From contig NZ_FOKL01000007.1 of the NCBI RefSeq assembly GCF_900112025.1, positions 124,001-188,000 of the forward strand: 64,000 bases of DNA. The letters run 5' to 3'. The stretch's first letter is position 1; the number at the start of each line of letters is the position of its first letter. The notes under the pieces are model-generated. The model was given only the letters and a program-made list of their open reading frames with translations. It did not search any database and was not told the DNA's origin. The stretch is from Janthinobacterium sp. 344. GTDB taxonomy: Bacteria > Pseudomonadota > Gammaproteobacteria > Burkholderiales > Burkholderiaceae_D. Positions 1 through 11,857 of this stretch are shown here, piece after piece. The translations under genes were made by a program, and so were the position numbers.

Positions 1-965
1 TGCTGGACGCGGATGGCGTGCCCCGTTTTGGCCGCTATGCGGGCCTGGCCGGCGCCTTCGATTGGGCCGCGCTGGCGCCGCCGCACGCGCGCGGCGCCGT
101 CTGGCGTTTGTTCCACCACAAACGCTGGCACTACGTGGCGCTGTCCACGCCCAGCGTCTTTTGCGGCGTGGCCATCGTCGACCTGGGCTGGACCAGCACG
201 GCGTTCGCGTATGCCTTCGACCGCCACAAGGGCAAGATCGTGGCGAGCTTTTCGCAGGATGGCGTGCCGGGCTTGAGCGCATCGGTGGCGCCGCATGCGG
301 GTGCTTCCAGCCGCTTCCGCTTCCTGTCGCACGTGATCTCCATCGAGGCCCAGCCCCAGCAGCGCTACCGCCTGCTGCTCGATTGCGGCCATTTCGGCAT
401 CGACGCGGAATTCGGCCCGCCCGTGGCGCCCACCCTGCTGGCCGTCGGCCCCGTGGGCGAAGGCGGCGCCGTGCATGCGACGCAAAAGTCGGGCGGCTTG
501 CCGCTATGGGGCACGCTGCGCTGCGGCGCCATGGGCTACAGCCTGGACGACGGCGTGGCCAGCTTCGATTATTCGAACGGCTTGCTGGCGCGCGAGACGG
601 AATGGCGCTGGGCTTCGGCGCACAGCCTGGACCTCGGTTTCAACCTGCAGGCCGGCTATTTCGGCGCGCACGAAAATGCGCTGTGGCTCGACGGCCAGCT
701 GCATGCGCTGGGCCGCGCGCATTTCGACTTCAATCCCGACAACCCGCTGGCGCCGTGGCACGTATGGACGGACGACGATCTGCTGGACCTGCACTTCAAG
801 CCGGAAGGGGCGCGGCGCGAGGATAAAAACCTGTGGATCGCCGCCAGCCGCTACATCCAGCCCATCGGCACCTTCAGCGGCTGGGTGCGCGCCAGCGCGG
901 AGTCGCCCAAGCGCATCGTGGCGCAGCTGGCGGGCGTGACGGAAAGCCACCGCTCGCGCTGGTAG
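1..965 (+). CDS. DUF2804 family protein (5' end outside window)
   Basis: The frame is open to the first base of the window, so the N-terminus is missing; about 320 residues remain. The pattern fits DUF2804: an early segment with paired aromatic residues around 'HHKRWHYVALSTPSVFCGVAI', a 'DLGWTSTAFAYAFDR' strand, and a closing 'GVTESHRSRW' that resembles the family's usual C-terminus. No signal peptide can be judged. DUF2804 proteins have no established reaction; the family is sometimes compared with lipocalin-like or hydroxyneurosporene-synthase-like folds. It is separated by about 110 bp from the next gene on the same strand, so co-transcription is possible but not shown. Confidence 0.8.
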   Translation, partial: LDADGVPRFGRYAGLAGAFDWAALAPPHARGAVWRLFHHKRWHYVALSTPSVFCGVAIVDLGWTSTAFAYAFDRHKGKIVASFSQDGVPGLSASVAPHAGASSRFRFLSHVISIEAQPQQRYRLLLDCGHFGIDAEFGPPVAPTLLAVGPVGEGGAVHATQKSGGLPLWGTLRCGAMGYSLDDGVASFDYSNGLLARETEWRWASAHSLDLGFNLQAGYFGAHENALWLDGQLHALGRAHFDFNPDNPLAPWHVWTDDDLLDLHFKPEGARREDKNLWIAASRYIQPIGTFSGWVRASAESPKRIVAQLAGVTESHRSRW

Positions 966-1075
966 GCGCGCGCGGTTTTTTCGTGAAACGCTTTGCAAAG
1001 TCAAATTTTTTTGGCAAGGCATCCGATACACTGGGGGATACCTTTCGCCACTCCGGCAAACCATGAGGCCAGAAC

Positions 1076-3742
1076 ATGAGTATCCGTAATCTCGACAAGC
1101 TGTTCAAGCCGGCCTCGGTGGCCCTGATCGGCGCCACGGCGCGCGACCGCAAGCTGGGCGCCATCGCCCTGTACAACCTGCTGGGCGGGGGATATCAGGG
1201 CGATATTTGGCCCGTCAACCCCAAGTACGACGAGCTGATGGGCCTGAAATGCTACCGCAAGCTGTCGCAGCTGCCGAAAGCGCCGGACCTGGCCATCATC
1301 TGCACGCCGCCCGCCACCATCACGGCCCTGATCCGCGAACTGGGCGCGCTGGGCACGCGCGCGGCCATCGTCATGACCTCGGGACTCGACCCCACGCGCG
1401 AACAGTCGCTGCGCCTGGCCATGCTGAAGGCGGCCAAGCCGCACCTGCTGCGCATCCTGGGGCCCAACAGCATGGGGCTGCTGGTGCCCAAACTGGGCTT
1501 GAACGCCAGCTTCGCGCACGTGGGCGCGACGAGCGGCAAGATCGCCTTTGTCTCGCAATCGGGCGCGCTGGTATCGGGCGTGCTCGACTGGGCCAACGCG
1601 CACGGCGTGGGCTTTTCCAAGTTCATTTCGCTGGGCGGCAGCTACGACATCGATTTCGGCGACCTGCTCGATTACCTGGCCGGCGACATCGACACGGCCG
1701 CCATCCTGCTGTACATGGAAGACATCCACGCGGCGCGCAAATTCATGTCGGCGGCGCGGGCGGCCGCGCGCAGCAAGCCCGTCATCGTGCTGAAGGCGGG
1801 GCGCGAGGCGGAAGGCGCGGCCGTGGCGGCCTGGCACACGGGCGCGCTGGCCGGCTCCGACGCCGTCTACGACGCGGCCATCCGCCGCGCCGGCATGCTG
1901 CGCGTGTATTCGGCCGAGGAGCTGTTCGACGCCGTGGAAACGCTCACGCATATCCGCGCGCAGCGCGGCGAGCGCCTGGCCATTTTGTGCAACGGCGGCG
2001 GCCTGGGCGTGATGGCCACCGATGCGCTGGTGGGCAGCGGCGGCAAGCTGGCCGAACTGTCGCCCGATACCGTCATCGCGCTGGAAAAGGCGCTGCCGCG
2101 CGGCTGGTCGCACGACAATCCCGTCGGCTTGCCCGGCGATTCGGCCGTGCAGCGCTATGTCGACGCCATCAAGCCGCTGCTCGACGAGCCGCAGGCGGAC
2201 GCCTTGCTGCTGCTGCACGCACCCACGGCCATGGTCTCCTCGATCGACATCGCCGAAGCCGTCACGCCGCTGATCAAGGCCACCTCGCGCACGGTGCTGT
2301 CGTGCCTCCTGGGCGGCACCACGGTGGCGCCCGCGCGCCAGGTCTTCAATCGCGCCGGCATTCCCACCTACGACACGCCGGAAAAGGCCGTGCATGGCTT
2401 CATGCAGATCGTGCAGTACCGGCGCAACCAGGAAACGCTGATGCAGGTGCCGGCGCAACTGCCCATGTCGGCCACGCCGCGCCGCGCGCGCGTGCGCGAA
2501 ATCGTCGCCGCCGCGCTGGCGGCCGGCCAGACGGTGCTGGGCGAATGCCGCTCGAAGGAGATCCTGGCCGCCTACGGCATTCCCGTCGCCACCACGCGCA
2601 TGGCGGCCGACGTGGAAGAGGCGCTGGCCGTGGCGGCGGACATCGGCTACCCGGTGGCGCTGAAAATCCATTCGCCCGACATCGCGCACAAGTCCGACGT
2701 GGGCGGCGTGGCGCTGGACCTGGAAACGCCGGACATCCTGCGCACGGCCGCCGCCGCCATGGAGAAGCGCGTGCGCCGCATGCGTCCCGACGCGCTGATC
2801 GACGGTTTTACGGTGCAGCAGATGGCGCGCCGGCCGCAGTCGCATGAACTGATCGTCGGCGTGACGACGGACGCCGCCTTCGGTCCCGTCATCCTGGTGG
2901 GGCAGGGCGGCATCGCCGTGGAAGTGACGGCCGATCACGCCATCGGCCTGCCGCCGCTGAACATGGTGCTGGCGCGCGACATGCTGGCGCGCACGCGCGT
3001 GTCCAAGCTGCTGGCCGGCTACCGCAGCCAGCCGCCGGCCGACATCGACGCCATCTGCTACACCTTGATCCAGGTGGCCGAACTGGTGGCCGATATCGGC
3101 GAGCTGGCCGAACTCGATATCAACCCGCTGCTGGTCGACGCGCACGGCGTGATCGCGCTCGACGCGCGCATCCGCCTGCAGCCGGGGCAGAAGAGCGACC
3201 GCCTGGCCATCCGCCCGTATCCGCAGGAACTGGAAGAGCAGGTGACGTGGATGGACCAGCCGATCCTGCTGCGTCCCATCCGCCCCGAGGACGCGCCGCA
3301 GCACATGGATCTGTTCCACGCGCTGGACCCGGACGACGTGCGCCTGCGTTTCTTCACCTCCATGCGCGAGCTGCCCGTGTCGCAGCTGGCGCGCCTGACG
3401 CAGATCGACTACGACCGCGCCATGGCCTTCATCGCCACGCGCACGGGGCCGGACGGCCAGCCGGAAACCCTGGGCGTGGTGCGCGCCGTGGCCGACCCGG
3501 ACAATATCCACGCCGATTTCGCCATCGCCGTGCGCTCGGCCCTGAAGGGCAAGGGCCTGGGCCACATCCTGTTCGAAAAGCTGGTCGATTACTTCCGCAG
3601 CCGCGGCACGGAAGCGCTGGTGGGCGAGGCCATGGCGCGCAACAAGGGCATGCAGCGGCTGGTGAAAAGCTTTGGCGGCGAGGTCACGCCGTCGGAGGAG
3701 CCGGGCGTGGTCAACCTGCATATCGGCCTGCGCACGCCATGA
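1076..3742 (+). CDS. PatZ-like acyl-CoA synthetase / GNAT acetyltransferase fusion
   Basis: 888 residues, almost the length of E. coli PatZ (YfiQ). In order: CoA-binding Rossmann domain (about 1-130), succinyl-CoA-synthetase-like domains (about 150-460), ATP-grasp subunit (about 495-700) and a C-terminal GNAT acetyltransferase (about 725-885). NDP-forming acyl-CoA synthetases make acyl-CoA through a phospho-histidine, whereas PatZ-type proteins acetylate lysines, for example in acetyl-CoA synthetase. The phospho-acceptor position is kept here as His254 in the motif WHTGALAG, whereas I recall it as lost in enterobacterial PatZ, so both halves could be active. The start follows a GAGG ribosome site about 10 bases upstream. 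It stands alone on its strand with no obvious partner gene. Confidence 0.9.
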   Translation: MSIRNLDKLFKPASVALIGATARDRKLGAIALYNLLGGGYQGDIWPVNPKYDELMGLKCYRKLSQLPKAPDLAIICTPPATITALIRELGALGTRAAIVMTSGLDPTREQSLRLAMLKAAKPHLLRILGPNSMGLLVPKLGLNASFAHVGATSGKIAFVSQSGALVSGVLDWANAHGVGFSKFISLGGSYDIDFGDLLDYLAGDIDTAAILLYMEDIHAARKFMSAARAAARSKPVIVLKAGREAEGAAVAAWHTGALAGSDAVYDAAIRRAGMLRVYSAEELFDAVETLTHIRAQRGERLAILCNGGGLGVMATDALVGSGGKLAELSPDTVIALEKALPRGWSHDNPVGLPGDSAVQRYVDAIKPLLDEPQADALLLLHAPTAMVSSIDIAEAVTPLIKATSRTVLSCLLGGTTVAPARQVFNRAGIPTYDTPEKAVHGFMQIVQYRRNQETLMQVPAQLPMSATPRRARVREIVAAALAAGQTVLGECRSKEILAAYGIPVATTRMAADVEEALAVAADIGYPVALKIHSPDIAHKSDVGGVALDLETPDILRTAAAAMEKRVRRMRPDALIDGFTVQQMARRPQSHELIVGVTTDAAFGPVILVGQGGIAVEVTADHAIGLPPLNMVLARDMLARTRVSKLLAGYRSQPPADIDAICYTLIQVAELVADIGELAELDINPLLVDAHGVIALDARIRLQPGQKSDRLAIRPYPQELEEQVTWMDQPILLRPIRPEDAPQHMDLFHALDPDDVRLRFFTSMRELPVSQLARLTQIDYDRAMAFIATRTGPDGQPETLGVVRAVADPDNIHADFAIAVRSALKGKGLGHILFEKLVDYFRSRGTEALVGEAMARNKGMQRLVKSFGGEVTPSEEPGVVNLHIGLRTP

Positions 3743-3856
3743 AGAAAGCACTGCCGGCCTGCCGCGGGTTTGTGCAGGATCAAATGCGCCCGTGTCGGTA
3801 GTCTTTACACTTTCACTTCCAGGATGATACATCCGGCACGCTTTGGGAGTGAGTGC

Positions 3857-4513
3857 ATGCTTACTGCAACATATATATTGGTATCCTTGTCAGTGGAACA
3901 GGCCAGCATCCGCATGAGTTTGCTGGCTTTTCAGAAGTACATGCATGTGCAGCTGCGCCACCAGAGCAGCCTGAGCCTGGCGCAGCTGCAGTACGCGGGC
4001 GACTGGCTGAACCGGCTGTACCAGGGCAGCTACTGGCGCAAGGTGGAGATGTACCTGATTCCCGCCATCCGCCAGGCCACGCCGCATGCGGATGGCTTGC
4101 TGGACGGTTTGCTCAATGAACTCAATGGCTTGAACCACGCGGCGCTGGAAAGCATCAATGCCGTGCAGCGGCGCGCCGGCGCCAGCATCGACCATTCCGA
4201 ATTGCAGGCCGGGCAGCTGTGCGCGGCCATCGACGGCTTTTGCGCGGCGCTGCTGCAGCGCCTGGAAAAAGAGGAGCGCGAACTGTTCGCCCTGGCGCGC
4301 AAGGTCATCGTGGGCGAAGCGTGGTTCGCCATCGCCTATCAATTCCTGGCCCACGATGCGCGGGCGCAGGAAGCGCGACGCGACAAGGCGCAAGTGCTGC
4401 CCTTCGTCCTGCCGGCGCCCTTGCCGGCGGCCGGCGGTAGCGTGGCAGCGCCGGCGGATGGCGCCGCACCCGCGTTGCCCGTGCCGGCACAGCCGCTGCG
4501 CGCGCAGGCTTGA
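3857..4513 (+). CDS. Hypothetical protein, all-helical, hemerythrin-like pattern
   Basis: 218 residues from the ATG at 3857, which has a good ribosome site (GGGAGTGAG); an in-frame start further upstream would add 29 residues with no family character. The predicted protein is helical with scattered His and paired Glu ('EKEERELFALARKV'), which recalls hemerythrin/HHE-type cation-binding bundles, but I do not see a full set of metal ligands and do not assign that function. The last 45 residues are Ala/Pro-rich and probably disordered. It lies between the PatZ-like gene and a DUF349 gene, neither of which suggests a role. Confidence 0.65.
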   Translation: MLTATYILVSLSVEQASIRMSLLAFQKYMHVQLRHQSSLSLAQLQYAGDWLNRLYQGSYWRKVEMYLIPAIRQATPHADGLLDGLLNELNGLNHAALESINAVQRRAGASIDHSELQAGQLCAAIDGFCAALLQRLEKEERELFALARKVIVGEAWFAIAYQFLAHDARAQEARRDKAQVLPFVLPAPLPAAGGSVAAPADGAAPALPVPAQPLRAQA

Positions 4514-4693
4514 GCGGGTAGCGAGCGCCCACCCCGCCGGGCCGTGTTTGCCGGGGCCGCTTTTGTGATGATGGCCGGTGTGCCGTCATAGGGAAAACAG
4601 CCACTTGATTGATTTGATAACTTGTTCAGTCCTGTCCGATGCAATACCCCGGGCTTTGTTATGATGGTGGTTTTGATCCACGCGAAACCCGTC

Positions 4694-7273
4694 ATGTTCG
4701 AATTTCTTTTCAAACGTTCTGCCAGCAAGACTGCCGCCCCCGATCCTGTCGTGGCAGAACAGGCCGCCGCGTCGGCGCAGAGCGCATCGCGCCGCGCCGA
4801 ACAGGTGGCGCGTGCCCATGCCGTGGCGGGCGACGAAGCCGCCGCCTTTGAATTCATTGTGTCCAGCGAATTTGCCGATGCCCGCCTGATCGCGGCCGAA
4901 CACGTCCGTTCCCTGCCCCTGCTGGAAAAAGTCCACCAGGCCATGCGCAACACGGATCGCCGCGTCGCCAAGCTGATGCAGGGCCGCATCGACCTGATCC
5001 GCCATCAGGCGGCCGAGACCCAGCGCGCCCAGGCCAGCATTGACACGGCGCAGCGCCTGTTGAACGATGAAAAGCTCAGCCCGAACCAGGTGGCCGAGCT
5101 GGACCGCCAGTGGCAAGTCATCACCTCCACGCCCGAGCTGGCCACGGCCTTCGCCGCCGCGCGCGCCGCGCTGGCCGCCCGCCTGGAAGCGCAAGTGCTG
5201 CTGCAGCGCGCCGTGATCGATGCCGTGGGCGCCATGCGCGCGCTGGCTGCCGGCGGCCAGTCCGCCGCCGAGCTGGCGCAAACGCTGGCCCGCCTGGAGG
5301 CGGAACATGCGCAGCATGCGCAATCGCCCGAGCGCGCCTCCCTGCCAAAACACCTGGAAACGGATTTCACGCAGGCGCGCGAGCAGGCCCAGTCCGCCCT
5401 GCAGGCGCTGCAGCAGCACCAGGCCGTGTTCGACGCGCGCCAGGCCGCGCTGGCAGAATGGCAGGCGCTGGACGCCGCCACGCTGGACGCCGACACCTTG
5501 AAACGCGCCTGGCAAGCCTTGCCGCGCTTGCCGGAATCGCCGTTGTCCGACAGCTTGCAGCAGCAATTTGCCGCCGTGCTGGCCAGCGCGCCCGCGCCCG
5601 TGCAGGCGGCTGCCGCGCAGGCCGCGCCGGCGCATGCCGAGCCCGCGCCGCGCAAGCCGCGCCAGGAGCACGCGCCCGTGTCGAAGGAAGCGACGGAACA
5701 GTTCCTCAAGACGCTCGACGCCATGGAAGCGGCCCTGCAGGAAGGCTTGCTGCACGTGGCATCCGAACATGACAAGACCTTGCGCGATACCAAACATGGC
5801 CGCTTGACGCCGGCCCAGTCCGACCGCCTGGCCCATGTGCGCGCGCAGTTCAAGCAACTGGCCGACTGGGCCCGCTGGGGCGGCAACGTGTCTCGCGAGG
5901 AACTCGTCAAGGCAGGCGAGGAATTGCCGGCACAGCAACTGCCGATGGCCGAGCTGGCCAAGAAAGTGGGCAGCCTGCGCGAGCGCTGGAAGTCGCTCGA
6001 CACCTTGTCCGGCCCGGCGCCCAAGTCCCTGTGGGAGCGCTTCGACGCCGCCTGCAGCCTGGCCTATGCGCCGGCGGCCCAGCATTTCAAGCAACTGGCG
6101 GACGAGCGCCACGGCAATGCGGCCAAGGCGCAGGAGCTGATCGCGGAAACGGCGGCCCTGGCCGCCGAGGAAAGCACCGACTGGAAACATGTCGCCTCCG
6201 CCTCGCAGCGCTTGCGCCAGGCGTGGACGCGCCTGGGCACCATCGACCGCAAGGAAAAGAAACGCCTGGATACGGAATTCGGCGCCGCCCTGGATGCCCT
6301 GTCGAAGCCGCTGGAAACGCAGCGCCAGATCGAGACGGCGCGCCGCGAGCAGCTGATCGTCGAAGTTGGCCTGTTGAAACCGTCCGAGCGCAACACGGTC
6401 GACATGCTGAAAGCCTTGCAGGACAAATGGCAGGAGCTGGCCAAGGCCCTGCCGCTGGAACGCCGCGCCGAACAGGCGCTGTGGCAGCGTTTCCGCGCCG
6501 CCTGCGACGATATCTTTGCCAAGCGCAAGGAAACGGCGCATGCGGCCGACCATGAGCGACGCGAACACCTGCATGCACGCGAGGCGCTGTGCGCCGCGCT
6601 GGAAACGGCCGTCATTGCCGACGGCGACGACAAGGCGCGCACCTCCGCCATCCAGCAATTGCTGCGCGACACGCGCGCCGCCTGGAACGCCACCGGACCC
6701 GTGCCGCGCGCCAGCGAAGCGAAGATCGAGCAGCGCTACCAGGCGGCCGTGGCCGGCGTGCAGGCGCAGGCGGACGCCATCGCCGAGCGCGCCGGCGCGG
6801 CGCAGGCCAACGCCTTGCGCGACAAGCTGCGCCTGGTGCAATCGCTGGAAGCGGCGCTGGCGGACGGCGGCGACAGTGCCGACGCGGCCGCCTGGTCCGA
6901 GCGCTGGAGCGCCTTGCCGGCGCTGGATGCGCAATACGAACGCAGCCTGCAGCAGCGCTTTGCCGCCGCCCAGGCCGCATTGGGCGAGGGCGCTGCCGCC
7001 TACGCGCGGCAATTGCAGGCCAACGAGGCCAGATTGCTCGATGAAGTCTTGCGCCTGGAAATCGTCGCCGGCGTCGACAGCGGTGCCGAATTTGCCCGCG
7101 ACCGCCTGAAAATGCAGGTGGAAGTGCTGCAATCGTCGCTGAAATCGGGCCAGAAGCCGCTCACGCAAGTATCGCAGCTGATGCAGCTGTGCGCAATTCC
7201 TGCCACGACCGACGCGCGCACGGCCAGCCGCATCGAAACCCTGCTGCGCCGCATCGGAGGCCAGGCCAAATGA
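4694..7273 (+). CDS. DUF349 domain-containing coiled-coil protein
   Basis: 859 residues starting at 'MFEFLFKRSASK', the usual opening of this betaproteobacterial family; an in-frame upstream start is less likely. The body is a succession of charged helical units of DUF349 type (repeated W-x-x-L and 'LWERFDAACS', 'ALWQRFRAACDDIF' motifs at about 440-450 and 595-610). There is no signal peptide or membrane segment, so it is probably cytoplasmic and elongated. Function is unknown; DUF349 proteins have been linked loosely to envelope or ribosome-associated roles. Its stop codon overlaps the start of moaE by four bases (ATGA), which implies translational coupling. Confidence 0.88.
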   Translation: MFEFLFKRSASKTAAPDPVVAEQAAASAQSASRRAEQVARAHAVAGDEAAAFEFIVSSEFADARLIAAEHVRSLPLLEKVHQAMRNTDRRVAKLMQGRIDLIRHQAAETQRAQASIDTAQRLLNDEKLSPNQVAELDRQWQVITSTPELATAFAAARAALAARLEAQVLLQRAVIDAVGAMRALAAGGQSAAELAQTLARLEAEHAQHAQSPERASLPKHLETDFTQAREQAQSALQALQQHQAVFDARQAALAEWQALDAATLDADTLKRAWQALPRLPESPLSDSLQQQFAAVLASAPAPVQAAAAQAAPAHAEPAPRKPRQEHAPVSKEATEQFLKTLDAMEAALQEGLLHVASEHDKTLRDTKHGRLTPAQSDRLAHVRAQFKQLADWARWGGNVSREELVKAGEELPAQQLPMAELAKKVGSLRERWKSLDTLSGPAPKSLWERFDAACSLAYAPAAQHFKQLADERHGNAAKAQELIAETAALAAEESTDWKHVASASQRLRQAWTRLGTIDRKEKKRLDTEFGAALDALSKPLETQRQIETARREQLIVEVGLLKPSERNTVDMLKALQDKWQELAKALPLERRAEQALWQRFRAACDDIFAKRKETAHAADHERREHLHAREALCAALETAVIADGDDKARTSAIQQLLRDTRAAWNATGPVPRASEAKIEQRYQAAVAGVQAQADAIAERAGAAQANALRDKLRLVQSLEAALADGGDSADAAAWSERWSALPALDAQYERSLQQRFAAAQAALGEGAAAYARQLQANEARLLDEVLRLEIVAGVDSGAEFARDRLKMQVEVLQSSLKSGQKPLTQVSQLMQLCAIPATTDARTASRIETLLRRIGGQAK

Positions 7274-7743
7274 GCACCTCCGTCCGCGTCCAGCATGCCG
7301 ATTTTGACTTGAGTCAAGAAATCGCACAATTGCGTGCAGGCAACCCCAAGGTGGGCGCCGTCGTCGGCTTCGTCGGCACGGTGCGCGACATGAACGAGGG
7401 GCTGGACGTGGCGGCGATGGAACTTGAACACTATCCGGGCATGACGGAGAAATCCATCGAGGCGATCATCGAGCAGGCGCGCGGGCGCTGGCCCCTGGCT
7501 GGCGCGCTGGTGATCCACCGCGTGGGGCCCCTGCTGCCGCAGGAGCAGATCGTGCTGGTGGCCGTCTCGTCCGCGCACCGGGGCGAGGCGTTCGCCGCCT
7601 GCGAGTTCATCATCGACTACCTGAAGACGGAAGCGCCGTTCTGGAAGAAGGAAGACACGCCCGAAGGGGCGCGCTGGGTCGATGCGCGCGACAGCGACGA
7701 CGCGGCGTTAAACAAGTGGAGCGCAAAAGCAAGCGCCATTTGA
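7270..7743 (+). CDS. moaE: Molybdopterin synthase catalytic subunit MoaE
   Basis: 157 residues. MoaE with MoaD converts cyclic pyranopterin monophosphate to molybdopterin in Mo-cofactor synthesis. Diagnostic stretches are 'GAVVGFVGTVRD' (about 28-39), 'LEHYPGMTEKSI', 'IHRVGPL' and the catalytic-region 'YLKTEAPFWKKE' near 120, whose lysines contact the substrate in known MoaE structures. The start overlaps the DUF349 stop. No moaD or moaA is nearby, so the other pathway genes must lie elsewhere. Confidence 0.95.
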   Translation: MSTSVRVQHADFDLSQEIAQLRAGNPKVGAVVGFVGTVRDMNEGLDVAAMELEHYPGMTEKSIEAIIEQARGRWPLAGALVIHRVGPLLPQEQIVLVAVSSAHRGEAFAACEFIIDYLKTEAPFWKKEDTPEGARWVDARDSDDAALNKWSAKASAI

Positions 7744-7804
7744 ATCGTACGCGTCCCGCACCGTAGCATTTGCCAAAATGCATCAGTTTTCTGCTTTGTG
7801 TATG

Positions 7805-7832
7805 CTTGAAAAGTACTGCCTCACCCCAATTT
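7805..7832 (+). promoter_or_regulatory. Sigma-32 (RpoH) heat-shock promoter of clpB
   Basis: CTTGAAA at 7805-7811 and CCCCAATTT at 7824-7832, separated by 12 bases, match the sigma-32 consensus (CTTGAAA, 11-16 bases, CCCCATnT). It lies 33 bases before the clpB start, which has a GGGAG ribosome site. Confidence 0.85.
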
Positions 7833-7864
7833 GGTTAACAACTAATTAACCGGGAGCGCTTTTC

Positions 7865-10471
<2,607 letters not shown>

Positions 10472-10483
10472 TGCTGGCAAAGG

Positions 10484-10551
10484 CCGGGGTCAGACCCTCG
10501 TTATTGTCAGCGCTGAACTTTGCGTTGGCGGTATTGGGGGTCTGACCCCAG
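10484..10551. repeat. Pair of inverted GGGGTCAGACCC repeats
   Basis: GGGGTCAGACCC at 10486-10497 and its inverse GGGGTCTGACCCC at 10537-10549, about 40 bases apart, just after clpB. Each half is itself nearly palindromic. The motif resembles the GGGGTCGTACCC palindromes at 36637 and 47161, so these look like members of one interspersed repeat family. Confidence 0.6.
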
Positions 10552-10571
10552 CGGATTTAGCAGTAACAAGC

Positions 10572-10606
10572 AAGGGCGCGATCAGGCTAGACCTGATCGC
10601 GCCCTT
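10572..10606 (+). terminator. Hairpin terminator after clpB
   Basis: Perfect 15-bp stem (arms 10572-10586 and 10592-10606, loop CTAGA), ending in a short CTTCTT tract. The T tract is weak but the stem is long. It sits between clpB and the next gene. Confidence 0.7.
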
Positions 10607-10654
10607 CTTGCTATCATCGTCACTATTTTCTGACTAATTTTCGGAGGCGGTACG

Positions 10655-11776
10655 ATGGCAAACACATGGCGAGCAGGACGGCGCATTGGACTGGGACTGG
10701 CCTTGGCGGCGGCCATGGTGGCCTTGTCTGGCCAAGCGCAGGCCCAGGAAGAAAAAGTCCTGAACATCTACAACTGGTCGGACTATATCGGCGACGATAC
10801 GATCAAGAATTTTGAAAAGGAAACGGGCATCAAGGTACGCTACGACGTTTTCGACAATAACGAAATCCTCAACGCGAAACTGGTGGCGGGCAAGTCCGGC
10901 TACGACATCGTCGTGCCGACGGCCCAGTGGGCGCGCCTGCAGATCGATGCGGGCCTGCTGCGCAAGCTCGACAAGAGCAAGCTGACGAACCTGGGCAACC
11001 TCGACCCGAACCTGCAGGCGAAGCTGTCGAAGATCGACCCGAACAACGATTACCTGGTCGACTGGCTGTGGGGCTACACGACGGTGGGCATCAACGTCAA
11101 CAAGGTCAAGGCCGCGCTGGGCGGCATGCCCATGCCCGAGAACGCCTGGGACCTGGTCTTCGACCCGAAATACGCGGCCAAGCTGAAATCGTGCGGCGTG
11201 TCCTTCCTCGATTCGCCATCGGAAGTGCTGCCGGCCGCCCTGCAATACCTGGGCAAGCCCGCGTACTCCAAAGCGGCGGGCGACTACCAGGAAGCGGGCA
11301 AGGTGCTGCAAGCCATCCGTCCCTACGTGACCCTGTTCAGTTCGTCCGGCTACATCAATGACATGGCCAACGGTTCCGTCTGCGTAGCGCTGGGCTGGTC
11401 GGGCGACATCAATATCGCGCGCCAGCGCGCCCTCGACGCGAAGAACGGCAATGTGATCCAGGTGCTGGTGCCGAAGACGGCGGCGCTGATGTTCGATACC
11501 ATGGCCATTCCCGCCGACGCGCCGCATCCGAACAACGCCCACCTGTTCATCAACTACATTTTGCGCCCGCAAGTGCATGCCAGCCTGAGCAACAAGGTGT
11601 TCTACGCGAATCCGAATCCGGCCAGCATCAAATATGTGCGCAAGGACATTGGCGAGAACAAGGCGATTTTCCTGTCGGACGCCGACAAGCAGCGCATGGC
11701 CGCGCCGGAAGCGACGACGGCCGACATCCGCCGTCTGATGACGCGCATCTATACGAAGTTCAAGACGGGAGTGTAA
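10655..11776 (+). CDS. PotF/PotD-type polyamine ABC transporter binding protein
   Basis: 373 residues with a signal peptide (about 1-32, cleavage near 'AQAQEEK'). The mature start 'VLNIYNWSDYIGDDTIKNFEKETGI' is typical of putrescine/spermidine binding proteins, as are 'YDIVVPTAQW' and 'FINYILRPQVHASLSN'. It should be periplasmic and deliver polyamines to a PotGHI-type permease. No permease or ATPase genes adjoin it, so it is an orphan binding protein here. It begins 49 bp beyond the clpB terminator. Ligand choice between putrescine and spermidine cannot be read from the sequence alone. Confidence 0.9.
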   Translation: MANTWRAGRRIGLGLALAAAMVALSGQAQAQEEKVLNIYNWSDYIGDDTIKNFEKETGIKVRYDVFDNNEILNAKLVAGKSGYDIVVPTAQWARLQIDAGLLRKLDKSKLTNLGNLDPNLQAKLSKIDPNNDYLVDWLWGYTTVGINVNKVKAALGGMPMPENAWDLVFDPKYAAKLKSCGVSFLDSPSEVLPAALQYLGKPAYSKAAGDYQEAGKVLQAIRPYVTLFSSSGYINDMANGSVCVALGWSGDINIARQRALDAKNGNVIQVLVPKTAALMFDTMAIPADAPHPNNAHLFINYILRPQVHASLSNKVFYANPNPASIKYVRKDIGENKAIFLSDADKQRMAAPEATTADIRRLMTRIYTKFKTGV

Positions 11777-11857
11777 GGCGGGAGCGTAAATACAAGGATG
11801 GCGCGAGGGACGGGGATATGCCGTCGCTGGCGCCATGCGATATTGCCGTGGTGAACA

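Noticed and set aside
1001-3832. 943-codon open frame on the minus strand opposite the PatZ-like gene
   Set aside because: Composition (His/Arg/Gln-rich) is that of an antisense frame of a GC-rich gene; the plus-strand product has full family domains.
4532-4566. Possible terminator (CCCCG…CGGGG then CTTTT) before the DUF349 gene
   Set aside because: The stem is only five pairs with a long loop; not convincing as a terminator.
4586-7327. 913-codon minus-strand frame opposite the DUF349 gene
   Set aside because: Same antisense artefact; no recognisable domain, and it runs past both ends of the real gene.
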